Of a DNA stretch of 24,089 nt, positions 1 to 8,251 are shown piece after piece. Made by a program: the position numbers and the translations under genes. The stretch comes from Clostridiales bacterium (GTDB lineage Bacteria; Bacillota; Clostridia; Lachnospirales; WQUN01), in the NCBI GenBank assembly GCA_031271275.1, contig JAISWA010000047.1, forward strand, positions 1-24,089. Direction: 5' to 3'. Under the pieces are notes generated by a model. That model worked only from the letters and a program-made list of their open reading frames with translations, was not told where the DNA came from and did not search any database. How positions within the stretch are numbered: position 1 is the first letter of the stretch; every line of letters begins with the position of its first letter.

Positions 1-1398
1 CTTGCGGAGGTTGGCGCGAACAAACTCACCGTAAGGGTGAGGGACGCAAAGGACATCCGCCAACCGAGGGGAAAACAGCGTTGGACAGACTATAGTTTCG
101 GCTGTTGGTATACGCAGACAACCGGGATTTGGAAAAGCGTATGGCTTGAATATTTGCCTGAAACGCACATCCGTTCCGTGAAGATGACGCCCTGTTTGAC
201 GTCCCGAAGCGTTACGCTTGAGTTTGAAATGTCCGGCGGGTGCGAGGGTTTCAGCTTGGAAACCGCCGTCAGTTTTGGCGGAAAAACAATCAGCAAAACC
301 GAAGCGCTCGTTACGGACAGCCGTTTGGTGATGGAGGTTCCCGTTTTTAGCATGGCGGTTGGCGAGTGGGGGTTAAAGACCTGGGGGCCGGGGCACCCCG
401 ACCTTTATGATGTCCGTTTCACGCTGAAACGGGACGGCGAGGTTGCCGACCGGGTGCTGTCCTATTTCGGAATGCGCGACATCAGGGTAAGGGAGCAGGA
501 CGTTTTGCTTAACGGCGCGCCGCTGTACCAACGTTTGATTTTGAATCAGGGCTATTGGAAGGACTCCGGACTTACGCCCCCGGACGAGGCCGCGATGATA
601 AAGGATATCGAGAAAATTTTCGCGTTTGGCTACAACGGCGCCCGGCTTCACCAAAAGGTTGAGGACGAGCGGTTTTTATACTGGTGCGACGTTATGGGGC
701 TGTTGGTATGGAGCGAAGCCCCGGCGCATTATTTTTTTGACGACCGGGCGGTTAAAAATTTTACGGCGGAATGGATGGAAATAGTGGGGCAGTTTTACAA
801 CCACCCTTCCGTTATCACATGGGTGCCGTTTAACGAGTCGTGGGGAATGCCGTCCGTAAAAACGGACAAGCGCCAACAGCATTTCCAACAGGCGGTTTAC
901 CATTGGACTAAAACTTACGACGCAAACCGCCCGGTAATTGTAAACGACGGTTGGGAGCATACGGTTTCCGATATCCTTACGCTGCATGATTACCAACCGT
1001 CCGGGGATGTTTTTTTTGAAAAGTATTTTAACAATCAGGAAGCTATTTTAAGCGGGAAGCTCTGCCACGACGGTACAAACGCGGCGTTTGCGGAAGGGTT
1101 TTGCTACCGGGGGCAGCCCGTGGTAATAAGCGAATACGGCGGAATCGCGTTGGATTCCGGCGGGGTTGGTTGGGGGTACGGGAACAAGGCGGCGGACGAA
1201 GAAGATTTTTTAAAGCGCTTTGAATCCATTACCGGCGCTATCAAGAAACTCCCGTTTGTATGCGGGTTTTGTTATACCCAACTTACGGACGTCCAACAGG
1301 AAATTAACGGCCTGATGACTATGGACAGAATCAATAAGGTGGATTCGGAAAAAATAAGGGCGGTTAATTTGAAAAAAACCGGCAAGCGGATGTATTAA
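1..1398 (+). CDS. GH2-family glycoside hydrolase, 5' end missing
   Basis: Open reading frame runs in from the left edge; the start codon and most of the N-terminal jelly-roll domain lie outside the window. The first residues (LAEVGANKLTVRVRDA, then PRGKQRW) match the end of a GH2 sugar-binding domain. An immunoglobulin-like domain and a TIM barrel follow. The barrel holds VPFNESWG, whose Glu (codon 835-837) is the expected acid/base, and VVISEYGG, whose Glu (codon 1132-1134) is the expected nucleophile, so both GH2 catalytic residues are present. It probably works as a cytoplasmic exo-beta-glycosidase (galactosidase, glucuronidase or mannosidase type); specificity cannot be read from these motifs. 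It meets the epimerase gene end to end, sharing TTAA at the stop codons. The protein ends soon after the barrel, without the extra C-terminal domains of LacZ. Confidence 0.9.
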   Translation, partial: LAEVGANKLTVRVRDAKDIRQPRGKQRWTDYSFGCWYTQTTGIWKSVWLEYLPETHIRSVKMTPCLTSRSVTLEFEMSGGCEGFSLETAVSFGGKTISKTEALVTDSRLVMEVPVFSMAVGEWGLKTWGPGHPDLYDVRFTLKRDGEVADRVLSYFGMRDIRVREQDVLLNGAPLYQRLILNQGYWKDSGLTPPDEAAMIKDIEKIFAFGYNGARLHQKVEDERFLYWCDVMGLLVWSEAPAHYFFDDRAVKNFTAEWMEIVGQFYNHPSVITWVPFNESWGMPSVKTDKRQQHFQQAVYHWTKTYDANRPVIVNDGWEHTVSDILTLHDYQPSGDVFFEKYFNNQEAILSGKLCHDGTNAAFAEGFCYRGQPVVISEYGGIALDSGGVGWGYGNKAADEEDFLKRFESITGAIKKLPFVCGFCYTQLTDVQQEINGLMTMDRINKVDSEKIRAVNLKKTGKRMY

Positions 1399-2093
1399 AG
1401 AGCGGAAAAGCCTTCCGGCGCTACCGATTTTAAATAACCCTGATAATGCCTGCGGAAGTTTTCCGCGCCCTTACCCAACAGCCCGGAGGTGGTCCCGACG
1501 ATCAAACAATTTGCCCCCGCCTTGACCATTCGCGCCCCGTTTTCCACGGTGGTATTTCCGTCCGCGCACACATCAACCGGGTGTCCCGCCTTTTGTGCCA
1601 ACGCGTATACCCTCGCCAGTTTTTCAAAATGGTCCGGCACAATACGCTGCCCGGAAAACCCCGGGTTCACCGCCATAACCAGAATAAAATCCAACACGCC
1701 AACCATTTCTTCCAAACAGGCAACCGGCGTGCCCGGGTCTAAGACAATTCCGGCTCTCGCGCCGAGTTCGCGTATTTGCTGTAACAGCCGGTAGGGATGG
1801 TCGCAGAACGCGTTTGCGTGAAAGCTTACCCAGTCGTTTTCCCGCGGCTTAAAAAAATTCAAATACCGCTCCGGACGGTGGCACATCAGGTGAAGGTCCA
1901 CAGGCAGCGCTGTCAGTTCGGTTATGTCCCGGTAAAAAGACGTGCCGAGCATAATATTATCCACAAAATGCCCGTCCATTACGTCAAAATGAATGGCGGA
2001 TACCCCCGCTTCCTCAAAAGCGGCGATATGCTCCCGTATTTCCCAAGAGCGAACGCACATTACGGAAGGCGACAGCATAATTTTCTTACCCAC
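1395..2093 (-). CDS. alsE: D-allulose-6-phosphate 3-epimerase-like (RPE family)
   Basis: A ribulose-phosphate 3-epimerase-family TIM barrel of about 232 residues. Visible motifs: LSPSVM near the N-terminus, HFDVMDGHF (H35, D37), DLHLM (H68), VMAVNPGFSGQ and CADGN (D178); the His, Asp, His, Asp set is the usual metal and acid-base centre. The opening SPSVMC resembles E. coli AlsE (SPSLMC) more than ordinary Rpe. AlsE interconverts D-allulose 6-phosphate and fructose 6-phosphate; that role here is inferred from this likeness plus the nearby AlsK-like kinase and RpiB. Start: a GTG at 2102 abuts the ribosome site AAAGGGAG, so the GTG at 2093, eight bases downstream of it, is preferred. It is transcribed divergently from the LacI gene. 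A plain pentose-phosphate Rpe remains possible. Confidence 0.85.
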   Translation of the reverse strand: MGKKIMLSPSVMCVRSWEIREHIAAFEEAGVSAIHFDVMDGHFVDNIMLGTSFYRDITELTALPVDLHLMCHRPERYLNFFKPRENDWVSFHANAFCDHPYRLLQQIRELGARAGIVLDPGTPVACLEEMVGVLDFILVMAVNPGFSGQRIVPDHFEKLARVYALAQKAGHPVDVCADGNTTVENGARMVKAGANCLIVGTTSGLLGKGAENFRRHYQGYLKSVAPEGFSAL

Positions 2094-2145
2094 GGAAACC
2101 ACTCCCTTTCATCCCCCGTTGCGTGTGGGTAATCGTTTTAAGTGC

Positions 2146-2154
2146 AGTATACCA
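2146..2154 (-). promoter_or_regulatory. Extended -10 promoter for the epimerase gene
   Basis: On the minus strand this reads TGGTATACT, an extended -10 (TG-N-TATACT). No good -35 is seen 17 bases upstream. It lies about 50 bases upstream of the epimerase start and back to back with the LacI promoter. Confidence 0.45.
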
Positions 2155-2156
2155 TA

Positions 2157-2185
2157 TTGACGCAAATTTACATCGGATATATGAT
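2157..2185 (+). promoter_or_regulatory. Sigma-70 promoter of the lacI-alsK-GH4 operon
   Basis: TTGACG (2157-2162), a 17-base spacer, then TATGAT (2180-2185): a near-consensus vegetative promoter about 40 bases upstream of the LacI start codon. It would serve the whole plus-strand operon down to rpiB, since no later gap up to 8704 is longer than about 31 bases. Confidence 0.75.
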
Positions 2186-2197
2186 AGGAAAAGTAGC

Positions 2198-2208
2198 GTA
2201 ACGTTTAC
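2198..2208 (+). promoter_or_regulatory. Candidate LacI-type operator
   Basis: GTAACGTTTAC, with outer halves GTAA and TTAC symmetrical and an ACGTT core like the operator motifs near 11.7-11.8 kb. It sits just past the predicted transcription start of the lacI operon, where a repressor would block initiation, which suggests autoregulation. Symmetry is imperfect, so this is tentative. Confidence 0.4.
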
Positions 2209-2226
2209 TCAAACGGAGGCGAAAAA

Positions 2227-3234
2227 ATGCCGAAGCGGGAAAAAAAATCGCTTTCCATCGTGGATATTTCAAAGTTAGCCGGGGTTTCCGTGGCGACGGT
2301 TTCCCGCGTCATAAACAAAAACGGAAGGTTTTCCGCGGAAACGCAAAAGCGCGTGGAGGAAATTATCAGCGAAAACAATTACGTACCCAACCTCGTCGCA
2401 AAAGGGCTTAAAACTAAAAAGACAAATTTTATAGGCGTCATTGTCCCCGACATCACCAACGAGTTTTTTTCCATGGTGGCGGTGGAAATTCAAAATTCCC
2501 TGCGTCAGCACGGGTATTTCGCGCTTATTTGCAACACGCGGGAGGATATTTCCATCGAAAGGGAATACCTTGACATCCTGAACGGGATTCAAATGTCGGG
2601 GCTTATTTTTATTTCCGGCAACACGCGCATTGAAAACGAAAGCGTAAGGTTTCTGCCCACGGTTTACATCGACCGGGCGCCGGAATATTTAGGCAAAAGC
2701 CTCGTGATCGAGTCCGACAACTACAGCGGCGGGCGTATGGCCGCCAACACTTTGTTTGAAGCCGGGTGCAGGAACATCGCGTGCTTGCGTTACGCAAAAA
2801 ACATTTCCTCACACCAGCGAAGGCATGAGGGGTACCGTTACGAGCTTGAGGCAAGGGGGCTGTCTTTTAACGCTTCGCTTCAGTTTTCGGTGGACGAGGT
2901 AAGCTATAACGCCGCGAAGACAAAAATGCTTGAGGTTATGGAAAGCGGGCTTGCGTTCGACGGTATATTTTGCACCACGGACTGGCTCGCCCTCGGAACG
3001 GTCGCCGCGCTTTCGGAACGCGGGAAAAAAGTTCCCGGCGACGTAAAGGTCGTCGGGTTCGACGATATTTTGTCGTCGCGGCTTTCGTCCAGTCCGCTCA
3101 CCACCATCCGTCAGCAGGTGGACATTATGGGGCGAATCGCCGCTGACGAAATAATCAAAATGATTAACGGGGAAAACATTGACACCAGCAAAATTGAGAT
3201 TGCGGTTTCGTTAGTTAAGCGACAGACCACGTAA
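2227..3234 (+). CDS. LacI-family transcriptional repressor
   Basis: 335 residues, normal LacI/GalR length. An N-terminal helix-turn-helix (about residues 10-31, with VDISKLAGVSVATVSRVIN) is followed by the hinge NYVPNLVAKGL and a periplasmic-binding-protein-like effector domain (GVIVPDITNEFF; FDGIFCTTDWLALG; VVGFDDI; SPLTTIRQ). It has a good ribosome site (GGAGG, 8 bases before ATG). As first gene of the operon it most likely represses its own promoter and perhaps the divergent epimerase promoter, released by a sugar or sugar phosphate of the pathway. The effector cannot be deduced from sequence. Confidence 0.93.
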   Translation: MPKREKKSLSIVDISKLAGVSVATVSRVINKNGRFSAETQKRVEEIISENNYVPNLVAKGLKTKKTNFIGVIVPDITNEFFSMVAVEIQNSLRQHGYFALICNTREDISIEREYLDILNGIQMSGLIFISGNTRIENESVRFLPTVYIDRAPEYLGKSLVIESDNYSGGRMAANTLFEAGCRNIACLRYAKNISSHQRRHEGYRYELEARGLSFNASLQFSVDEVSYNAAKTKMLEVMESGLAFDGIFCTTDWLALGTVAALSERGKKVPGDVKVVGFDDILSSRLSSSPLTTIRQQVDIMGRIAADEIIKMINGENIDTSKIEIAVSLVKRQTT

Positions 3235-3261
3235 ATCTGGTTTTGAAAAGGATGCGTTACG

Positions 3262-4173
3262 ATGGGCGTTAAAGAGGTACTGGGTATCGACATCGGCGGT
3301 ACGTACATACGCGCCGGAATGGTGGCGGGCTTTAACCGCCTAAACCACTTTGCGATGGACTCAAGCGCGGCGCTTTTCTACGGCGGCGGCTCCCCCATCG
3401 GCGCGCTTGCGGACTACATCTTACGATACGTTGAAAAAAACCTCGGCGGCGACAAGCCCGCGGCGGTTTCTCTTGGTTTCCCGTCGGCGGTCAGCAAGGA
3501 CAAAACGACCCTCTACTCCACGCCAAACCTTCCGGGGCTTAATGATTTGGACGTGGTTGCGCCCCTTAAAGAGATACTGGGAATACCCGTGTTTATGGAC
3601 AGGGACGTCAACCATTTGCTGCTGTTTGATACCGGCGAAAACGCCATCCATACGGACAGCGGGATTATCATCGGCTATTACGTGGGTACCGGGCTTGGCA
3701 ATGCGATTATGATTGACGGAAAGCTGCTTACGGGGAAAAACGGCGTAGCCGCCGAACTGGGGCATGTGTCGGTTAAGGGCCGCGAAGCTATTTGCGGCTG
3801 CGGAAAAGCCGGATGCTATGAAACCATCGTTTCCGGAAGATATTTGGAAAAACTCGCAAGCGAACAATACCCCGGCGAATCTGTCCGGGATATTTTCGTC
3901 AGGCACAGGGACGACGCGGTTTTAATGGATTATGTGGACTGGTTGGCGATACCGTTGGCTGCCGAGATTAATATTTTCGACCCGGACTATGTGATTTTGG
4001 GCGGCGGGGTGTTGCAGATGAAAGGCTTTCCCACGGAGAAATTGACGGAGTCCGTCCATGCCTATACCCGCAAGCCGGAGCCGGACGGCAGCTTGAAGAT
4101 TATCTTTTCCTCCGGTAAACAGGAAAGCGGCGTCGTTGGCGCGGGGATCAGCGGGATTAATAAAATGAAATAA
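3262..4173 (+). CDS. alsK: ROK-family sugar kinase, D-allose kinase (AlsK)-like
   Basis: 303 residues. The phosphate-binding motif GIDIGGT (residues 8-14), the catalytic Asp in RDVN (D115), AELGH and the ROK zinc signature GH-x9-C-x-C-x4-C (H168, C178, C180, C185) are all intact. From memory the segment GFPSAVSKDKTTLYSTPNLP closely matches E. coli AlsK (GFP.LVSKDK..I.STPNLP), as do RDVN, GVA.ELGH and INIFDPD.VILGGGV. I therefore prefer D-allose kinase (allose + ATP to allose 6-phosphate, cytoplasmic) over glucokinase or N-acetylmannosamine kinase. It follows lacI by 27 bases. RpiB and the AlsE-like protein would carry its product on to fructose 6-phosphate. True substrate is untested. Confidence 0.85.
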   Translation: MGVKEVLGIDIGGTYIRAGMVAGFNRLNHFAMDSSAALFYGGGSPIGALADYILRYVEKNLGGDKPAAVSLGFPSAVSKDKTTLYSTPNLPGLNDLDVVAPLKEILGIPVFMDRDVNHLLLFDTGENAIHTDSGIIIGYYVGTGLGNAIMIDGKLLTGKNGVAAELGHVSVKGREAICGCGKAGCYETIVSGRYLEKLASEQYPGESVRDIFVRHRDDAVLMDYVDWLAIPLAAEINIFDPDYVILGGGVLQMKGFPTEKLTESVHAYTRKPEPDGSLKIIFSSGKQESGVVGAGISGINKMK

Positions 4174-4204
4174 AAAAAACCTGAAAAGGCGGGAGGTTGG
4201 CGGC

Positions 4205-5611
4205 TTGAAGCTAACTTTAATCGGCGGAGGAAGCGTCCGCACCTATTATTTTGTGGAATCCTTATTAAAATATTGCGAACGGCTGCACATCACAAAACTT
4301 TCTGTTATGGACACAGACCCGAGAAAATTAAAATATTTCGGCGCGTTGGCGATGTATTTGGCGGCGCGGGCTCCCGTTTCACCGGAAATTGAATTAACCG
4401 CCGATTTGAAACAGGCGGTGCTTGACGCGGATTTTATCGTAACCACCATTCGCGCCGGCAATGACGAAGCCCGGTGTCAGGACGAACGCATCGCCCTTTC
4501 CCACGGTTTAATCGGGCAGGAAACCACCGGCGCGGGCGGGTTTTCCTATGCCATGCGCTCCATCCCCGCCATGCTTAACATTTGCGAAGCGGCGCGAAAA
4601 TACGCAAACCCCGGCGCGGTTGTTTTTAATTTCACCAATCCGTCCGGGCTTGTGACGCAAGCCATGCGCGACGCGGGCTACCGGGTGATTGGCATCTGCG
4701 ACAACGCCACCGGAATAAAAATGGACTTGGCGAAGGCGTTGGGTATCGGCGGAGGCGAGATGTTCGTGCGGGTGTACGGCTTAAACCACCTCTCGTGGGC
4801 AGACCGGGTGGAAATCGGCGGGAAAAATATTTTACCGGAGTTAATGGCAAACGAAAGTTTTATAGAAGCGTTCCACCCGTTCGCCTATTTTGACCGGGGT
4901 TTGATAAGGCAGCTCGGGAAAATCCCCAACGGGTATTTATACTATTATTACCACCGGGAACGCGCCCTTGAAAACATGCAAAAATCCCCCGAAACCAGAG
5001 GCGAGGCGATTTTGCGTATCAACCGCGAAATGTTGGCGGCGTTTGACAAATTGGACGTTGAAACCCAACTGCCGCAGATGGAGGAAACCTTCCGGCATTA
5101 TATGGGGCTGAGGGAAGGCAGTTACATGCGGCTTGAAACGGGCGGCGGTCTTCATAATACAATGTCTTTGGATGTTAACGCGTTGGGCATCCCGCAGCTT
5201 AGGATAAAAGGCGGCTCCCCCGAGATTTACGAGGGCTACGCCGGGGTTGCGTTTAATTGCATTCAAAGCATGGTTGAAAACAAGCCCATCGACCTTGCGC
5301 TTAACGTTCCCAATAACGGGGCGATCCCGGGGCTTGAGGACGGCGACGTGGTGGAGGTCACCTGCATGGTGGACAAGAACGGGGTAAAACCCGTGCACAT
5401 CGGTGAAATACCGGAGGATGAACTGAACCTGATCCGGTTGATTAAACGCTATGAAAAACTGTCGGTGCTTGCGGCGCAGGAAAGAAGCATCAGCCTTGCG
5501 GCGCAGGCGTTAATGCAGCACCCCCTTGTGGCAAGTTATTCCCTCGCCAAAAAACTGGCGGTGCGGTACGCTGCGGTTAACGAACCGTATACCGGCGCCT
5601 GGCGGCATTAA
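4205..5611 (+). CDS. GH4-family NAD+/metal-dependent glycosidase
   Basis: 468 residues, typical of GH4. The NAD-binding start KLTLIGGGSVRT is followed by FNFTNPSG (about 142-148), GICDN with the metal-ligand Cys165, and LNHLSW with the metal-ligand His195. The later IPNGYLYYYYH resembles the 6-phospho-beta-glucosidase branch. GH4 enzymes first oxidise the substrate C3 hydroxyl with NAD+, then eliminate across C1-C2, and need Mn2+ in a reduced state. Members use 6-phospho-glycosides or free glycosides; no PTS gene is visible, so the phosphorylation state of the substrate is open. Translation starts at TTG, preceded by GGGAGG at a spacing of about 9; the PfkB gene follows with no gap. Confidence 0.9.
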   Translation: MKLTLIGGGSVRTYYFVESLLKYCERLHITKLSVMDTDPRKLKYFGALAMYLAARAPVSPEIELTADLKQAVLDADFIVTTIRAGNDEARCQDERIALSHGLIGQETTGAGGFSYAMRSIPAMLNICEAARKYANPGAVVFNFTNPSGLVTQAMRDAGYRVIGICDNATGIKMDLAKALGIGGGEMFVRVYGLNHLSWADRVEIGGKNILPELMANESFIEAFHPFAYFDRGLIRQLGKIPNGYLYYYYHRERALENMQKSPETRGEAILRINREMLAAFDKLDVETQLPQMEETFRHYMGLREGSYMRLETGGGLHNTMSLDVNALGIPQLRIKGGSPEIYEGYAGVAFNCIQSMVENKPIDLALNVPNNGAIPGLEDGDVVEVTCMVDKNGVKPVHIGEIPEDELNLIRLIKRYEKLSVLAAQERSISLAAQALMQHPLVASYSLAKKLAVRYAAVNEPYTGAWRH

Positions 5612-6523
5612 ATGTTTGAGGGAAAGTACGACGTCGTCTGCTTGAGCGATTGCTGCTGCGATATTATTTTCAGCGGAATGGCACGCATACCGTCCCTTGG
5701 CGCGGAGGAATACGCGAAAACATTGACCGTAACCTCGGGCGGCGGGGCAAACACCGCCGTCGGGCTTGCCCGCCTGGGCGCGCGGGTGGGGTATGTTACG
5801 GCGATTGGCGAAGATTTTTTCGGCGGGGTGCTCGCGGGGAAATTTAGGGAGTACGGAGTCAGCGGGGAATTTGTCCAAAAAAGCGATAGCGCCGCCACAT
5901 GGCTGTCCGCGGTGATGTCCTCGGGAACGGACCGGGCGTTTGCGTCTTTTGCGGGTACGCCGGTAAGGTTTGACGCGGAAATCGCGGCGCAGGTTTTGCC
6001 CCGCACAAGGCATTTGCACACCTACGCCTATTACGGGTTAAAATTTAAAGCGCTGACCGCTTTGTGCCAAGAATACGGCGTGTCCTATTCCCTTGATTCG
6101 TCCTTTGACCCGGGGCTTACGCTGAAAGATTTGGAGCCGCTGCTGAAACCGGCGTCTTTTTTTACGCCTAACGCGGACGAGGCTTTATCGCTTACCGGCG
6201 AGACGGACGTTAAAAAAGCGTTAGGTGTTTTAAAAAACTGCTGCGGGTATGTGATTATTACCATGGGAAAGGACGGCTGCCTCGCGGCAAAAGACGGAAA
6301 TATCTTCCGTGTAGACGCCGCGCCTGTTTCCCAGGTGACCGATACAAACGGCGCGGGGGATTTGTTCGCGGCGGGGTTGCTGTACTCGCACTTAAAGGGA
6401 GAACCCGTGGACGTTCAGTTAAAGACCGCTTCGGCTTCCGGGTCTTTGGGCGTAACGTTTGCGGGCGGGATGGATGATTCTTATAACTTGGCGGCGGTCA
6501 AAACATTGGCGGAGAAAATATAG
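5612..6523 (+). CDS. PfkB-family carbohydrate kinase
   Basis: 303 residues. The N-terminal glycine motif SGGGANTAVGLARLGA and the C-terminal signature DTNGAGDLFAAGLL, with its anion hole and catalytic Asp, mark the ribokinase/PfkB superfamily (sugar + ATP to sugar phosphate). An unusual Cys cluster, CLSDCCCD, sits at residues 10-17, where other members have a substrate-binding Asp in a strand-end motif. The ATG directly abuts the TAA of the GH4 gene (TAAATG) and no clear ribosome site is present, which suggests coupled translation. With AlsK in the same operon, a second kinase implies another sugar, or phosphorylation of the same sugar at another position. Substrate unknown. Confidence 0.85.
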   Translation: MFEGKYDVVCLSDCCCDIIFSGMARIPSLGAEEYAKTLTVTSGGGANTAVGLARLGARVGYVTAIGEDFFGGVLAGKFREYGVSGEFVQKSDSAATWLSAVMSSGTDRAFASFAGTPVRFDAEIAAQVLPRTRHLHTYAYYGLKFKALTALCQEYGVSYSLDSSFDPGLTLKDLEPLLKPASFFTPNADEALSLTGETDVKKALGVLKNCCGYVIITMGKDGCLAAKDGNIFRVDAAPVSQVTDTNGAGDLFAAGLLYSHLKGEPVDVQLKTASASGSLGVTFAGGMDDSYNLAAVKTLAEKI

Positions 6524-6534
6524 CAGGTGAGATT

Positions 6535-7581
6535 ATGCCCTATGATAAAACAATTGACGCCCACACGCATATTACCGGCGGACTGAGCGCCGTAGCGGAA
6601 TTTTTGCGTATGCAGCGGGAGTTTGGCTATTCCGCGAGCAATTTCCTAAGCTGCGAATGTATTCCCGGTTGGAAAGCGCAAAACGCCCTCGGTATTTACC
6701 TGAAACACGCCGCCCCGGAAAATTATGTTTTCGGCGGGCTGCATCACCGCTACGCATACGATTACGCGGAAGAAGCCGCGACGTTGTTTGACATGGGTTT
6801 CGACGGCATCAAAATCATCGACAACAAGCCCACCGTCCGCAAAGCGCTCGGCATTCCGCAAAACGACCCTTCTTACGACGGCTTTTACGCCTATGTGGAA
6901 AAAAACAAAAGACCCGTACTGACCCATGTTGCCGACCCGGAGGAATTCTGGCACAGGGATTTAATTCCGGAGTGGGGGTTCGCGGCGGGTTATTTTTACG
7001 GCGGCGGCGGTTATGTTGACAAGGAAAGCCTGTACCGCGAAACCGTGGACGTGTTGGCGCGTTTCCCCGGCGTAAAAATAATTCTGGCGCATTTGTTTTT
7101 TATGTCCGGCGACTTGGAACGGCTGACCGCGCTGATGGAAAAATTCCCGAATGTCTGTCTGGACATTGTGCCGGGTACGGAGATGTACTGGAATTTTGCC
7201 AAACGCCCGGACGATTGGCGGGCGTTTTTTTTGAAATACCAAGACCGCATTATTTTCGGCACGGACAATATCAACACGGATAGCGACGGGGAAATGGAGA
7301 ATATTAAAATTACCAATGGGTTGGCAACGGGGTTCCTTACGCGGCAGGGCGAGGTTAACGCGTGGGACAAACACACTGTCGGGGTTCATCTTCCGGGGGA
7401 GGTTCGCGCGAAAATTTGCGGGCGGAATTTTCAAGCGTTGGCGGGTGATTCTCCCGCCCCGCTTAATTACGGGGCGGCTTCCGCGTATTTGGAAAAGCGC
7501 CTGTCGGACGGGCGATACGTTATGGAAAAGGACGAGCGGGAAACCGTGGCGGCGGTGCTGCGGGAAATCTCGGCGCATTAG
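6535..7581 (+). CDS. Amidohydrolase-superfamily protein (amidohydrolase 2 type)
   Basis: 348 residues. Metal-site motifs in order: DAHTH (H10, H12), LTHVAD (H131), LAHLFF (H186) and FGTDN (D244), as in the amidohydrolase-related TIM-barrel family. Members hydrolyse lactones or amides or decarboxylate. In a sugar operon a sugar-lactone or sugar-acid role is plausible, because some family members are sugar lactonases, but nothing here fixes the substrate. Start ATG has AGGTGA upstream; it lies 11 bases after the PfkB gene. No signal peptide is visible, so it is cytoplasmic. Confidence 0.8.
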   Translation: MPYDKTIDAHTHITGGLSAVAEFLRMQREFGYSASNFLSCECIPGWKAQNALGIYLKHAAPENYVFGGLHHRYAYDYAEEAATLFDMGFDGIKIIDNKPTVRKALGIPQNDPSYDGFYAYVEKNKRPVLTHVADPEEFWHRDLIPEWGFAAGYFYGGGGYVDKESLYRETVDVLARFPGVKIILAHLFFMSGDLERLTALMEKFPNVCLDIVPGTEMYWNFAKRPDDWRAFFLKYQDRIIFGTDNINTDSDGEMENIKITNGLATGFLTRQGEVNAWDKHTVGVHLPGEVRAKICGRNFQALAGDSPAPLNYGAASAYLEKRLSDGRYVMEKDERETVAAVLREISAH

Positions 7582-7614
7582 TGGAGATTGCGTTAAGAGA
7601 GAGGGATTTTGAAC

Positions 7615-8241
7615 ATGACACTCAAAAACATATCGGACGAATCTTTTAAGGCATACGGTCAAATGCTGACCGGTTATGATTTTACCGGCTTGTTGAAAGC
7701 GCTCGCGGAAACGGATTGCCCGGGCGAGGGCACGGTTTACACGGCAAGCGAACCCTTACTGGAGGGAACAAATGTTTATGACGAGCTTCGGGACAGGCAA
7801 TTCGGCGGGATGCCCATTCAAATAGGTTATTGCAACGGGGTCAATTCCGTATTAAATTGCCTGGAGTACCACCGTGACAGCGAGGTTATAATAGCGGGCA
7901 CGGATTGCGTTTTACTGTTGGCGCTCCGGTCGGATATCCGGGATTGGCTTTTGGACACACAAAATGTCCGCGGCTTTTTCCTCCCGGCGGGTCACGGGGT
8001 GGAACTGTACGCATCCGCTATGCATTACGCGCCGCTCGGCGCAACCCCTCGCGCTAAATTTAGGGCGGCGATTGTGCTGCCGTTGGGAAGCAACACCGAT
8101 AAGCCCAAGATAAATATTGGCAGCCGCGAAGACGCTTTCCTTTCGGCAAGGAACAAATGGCTGTTCGCCCACCCCGATTCCCCGGAAGCAAAAGCCGGCG
8201 CGGTTGCGGGGCTGACAGGGGAAAATATAAGGCTTGAATAG
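7615..8241 (+). CDS. DUF4867-family cupin-like protein
   Basis: About 208 residues. Recognised as DUF4867-like from memory; family function is not known to me. Two cupin-like stretches are visible: LEYHRDSEVIIAGTDCVLLL and PAGHGVELYASAMHYAPLGA, whose His and Glu residues could bind a metal. A sugar isomerase, epimerase or lyase would fit the fold and the position between an amidohydrolase and rpiB, but this is inference. A TTG at 7609 lies only 2 bases from the ribosome site GAGAGAGGGA, so the ATG at 7615 (8 bases) is the better start. Confidence 0.7.
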   Translation: MTLKNISDESFKAYGQMLTGYDFTGLLKALAETDCPGEGTVYTASEPLLEGTNVYDELRDRQFGGMPIQIGYCNGVNSVLNCLEYHRDSEVIIAGTDCVLLLALRSDIRDWLLDTQNVRGFFLPAGHGVELYASAMHYAPLGATPRAKFRAAIVLPLGSNTDKPKINIGSREDAFLSARNKWLFAHPDSPEAKAGAVAGLTGENIRLE

Positions 8242-8251
8242 GGTGATTATT

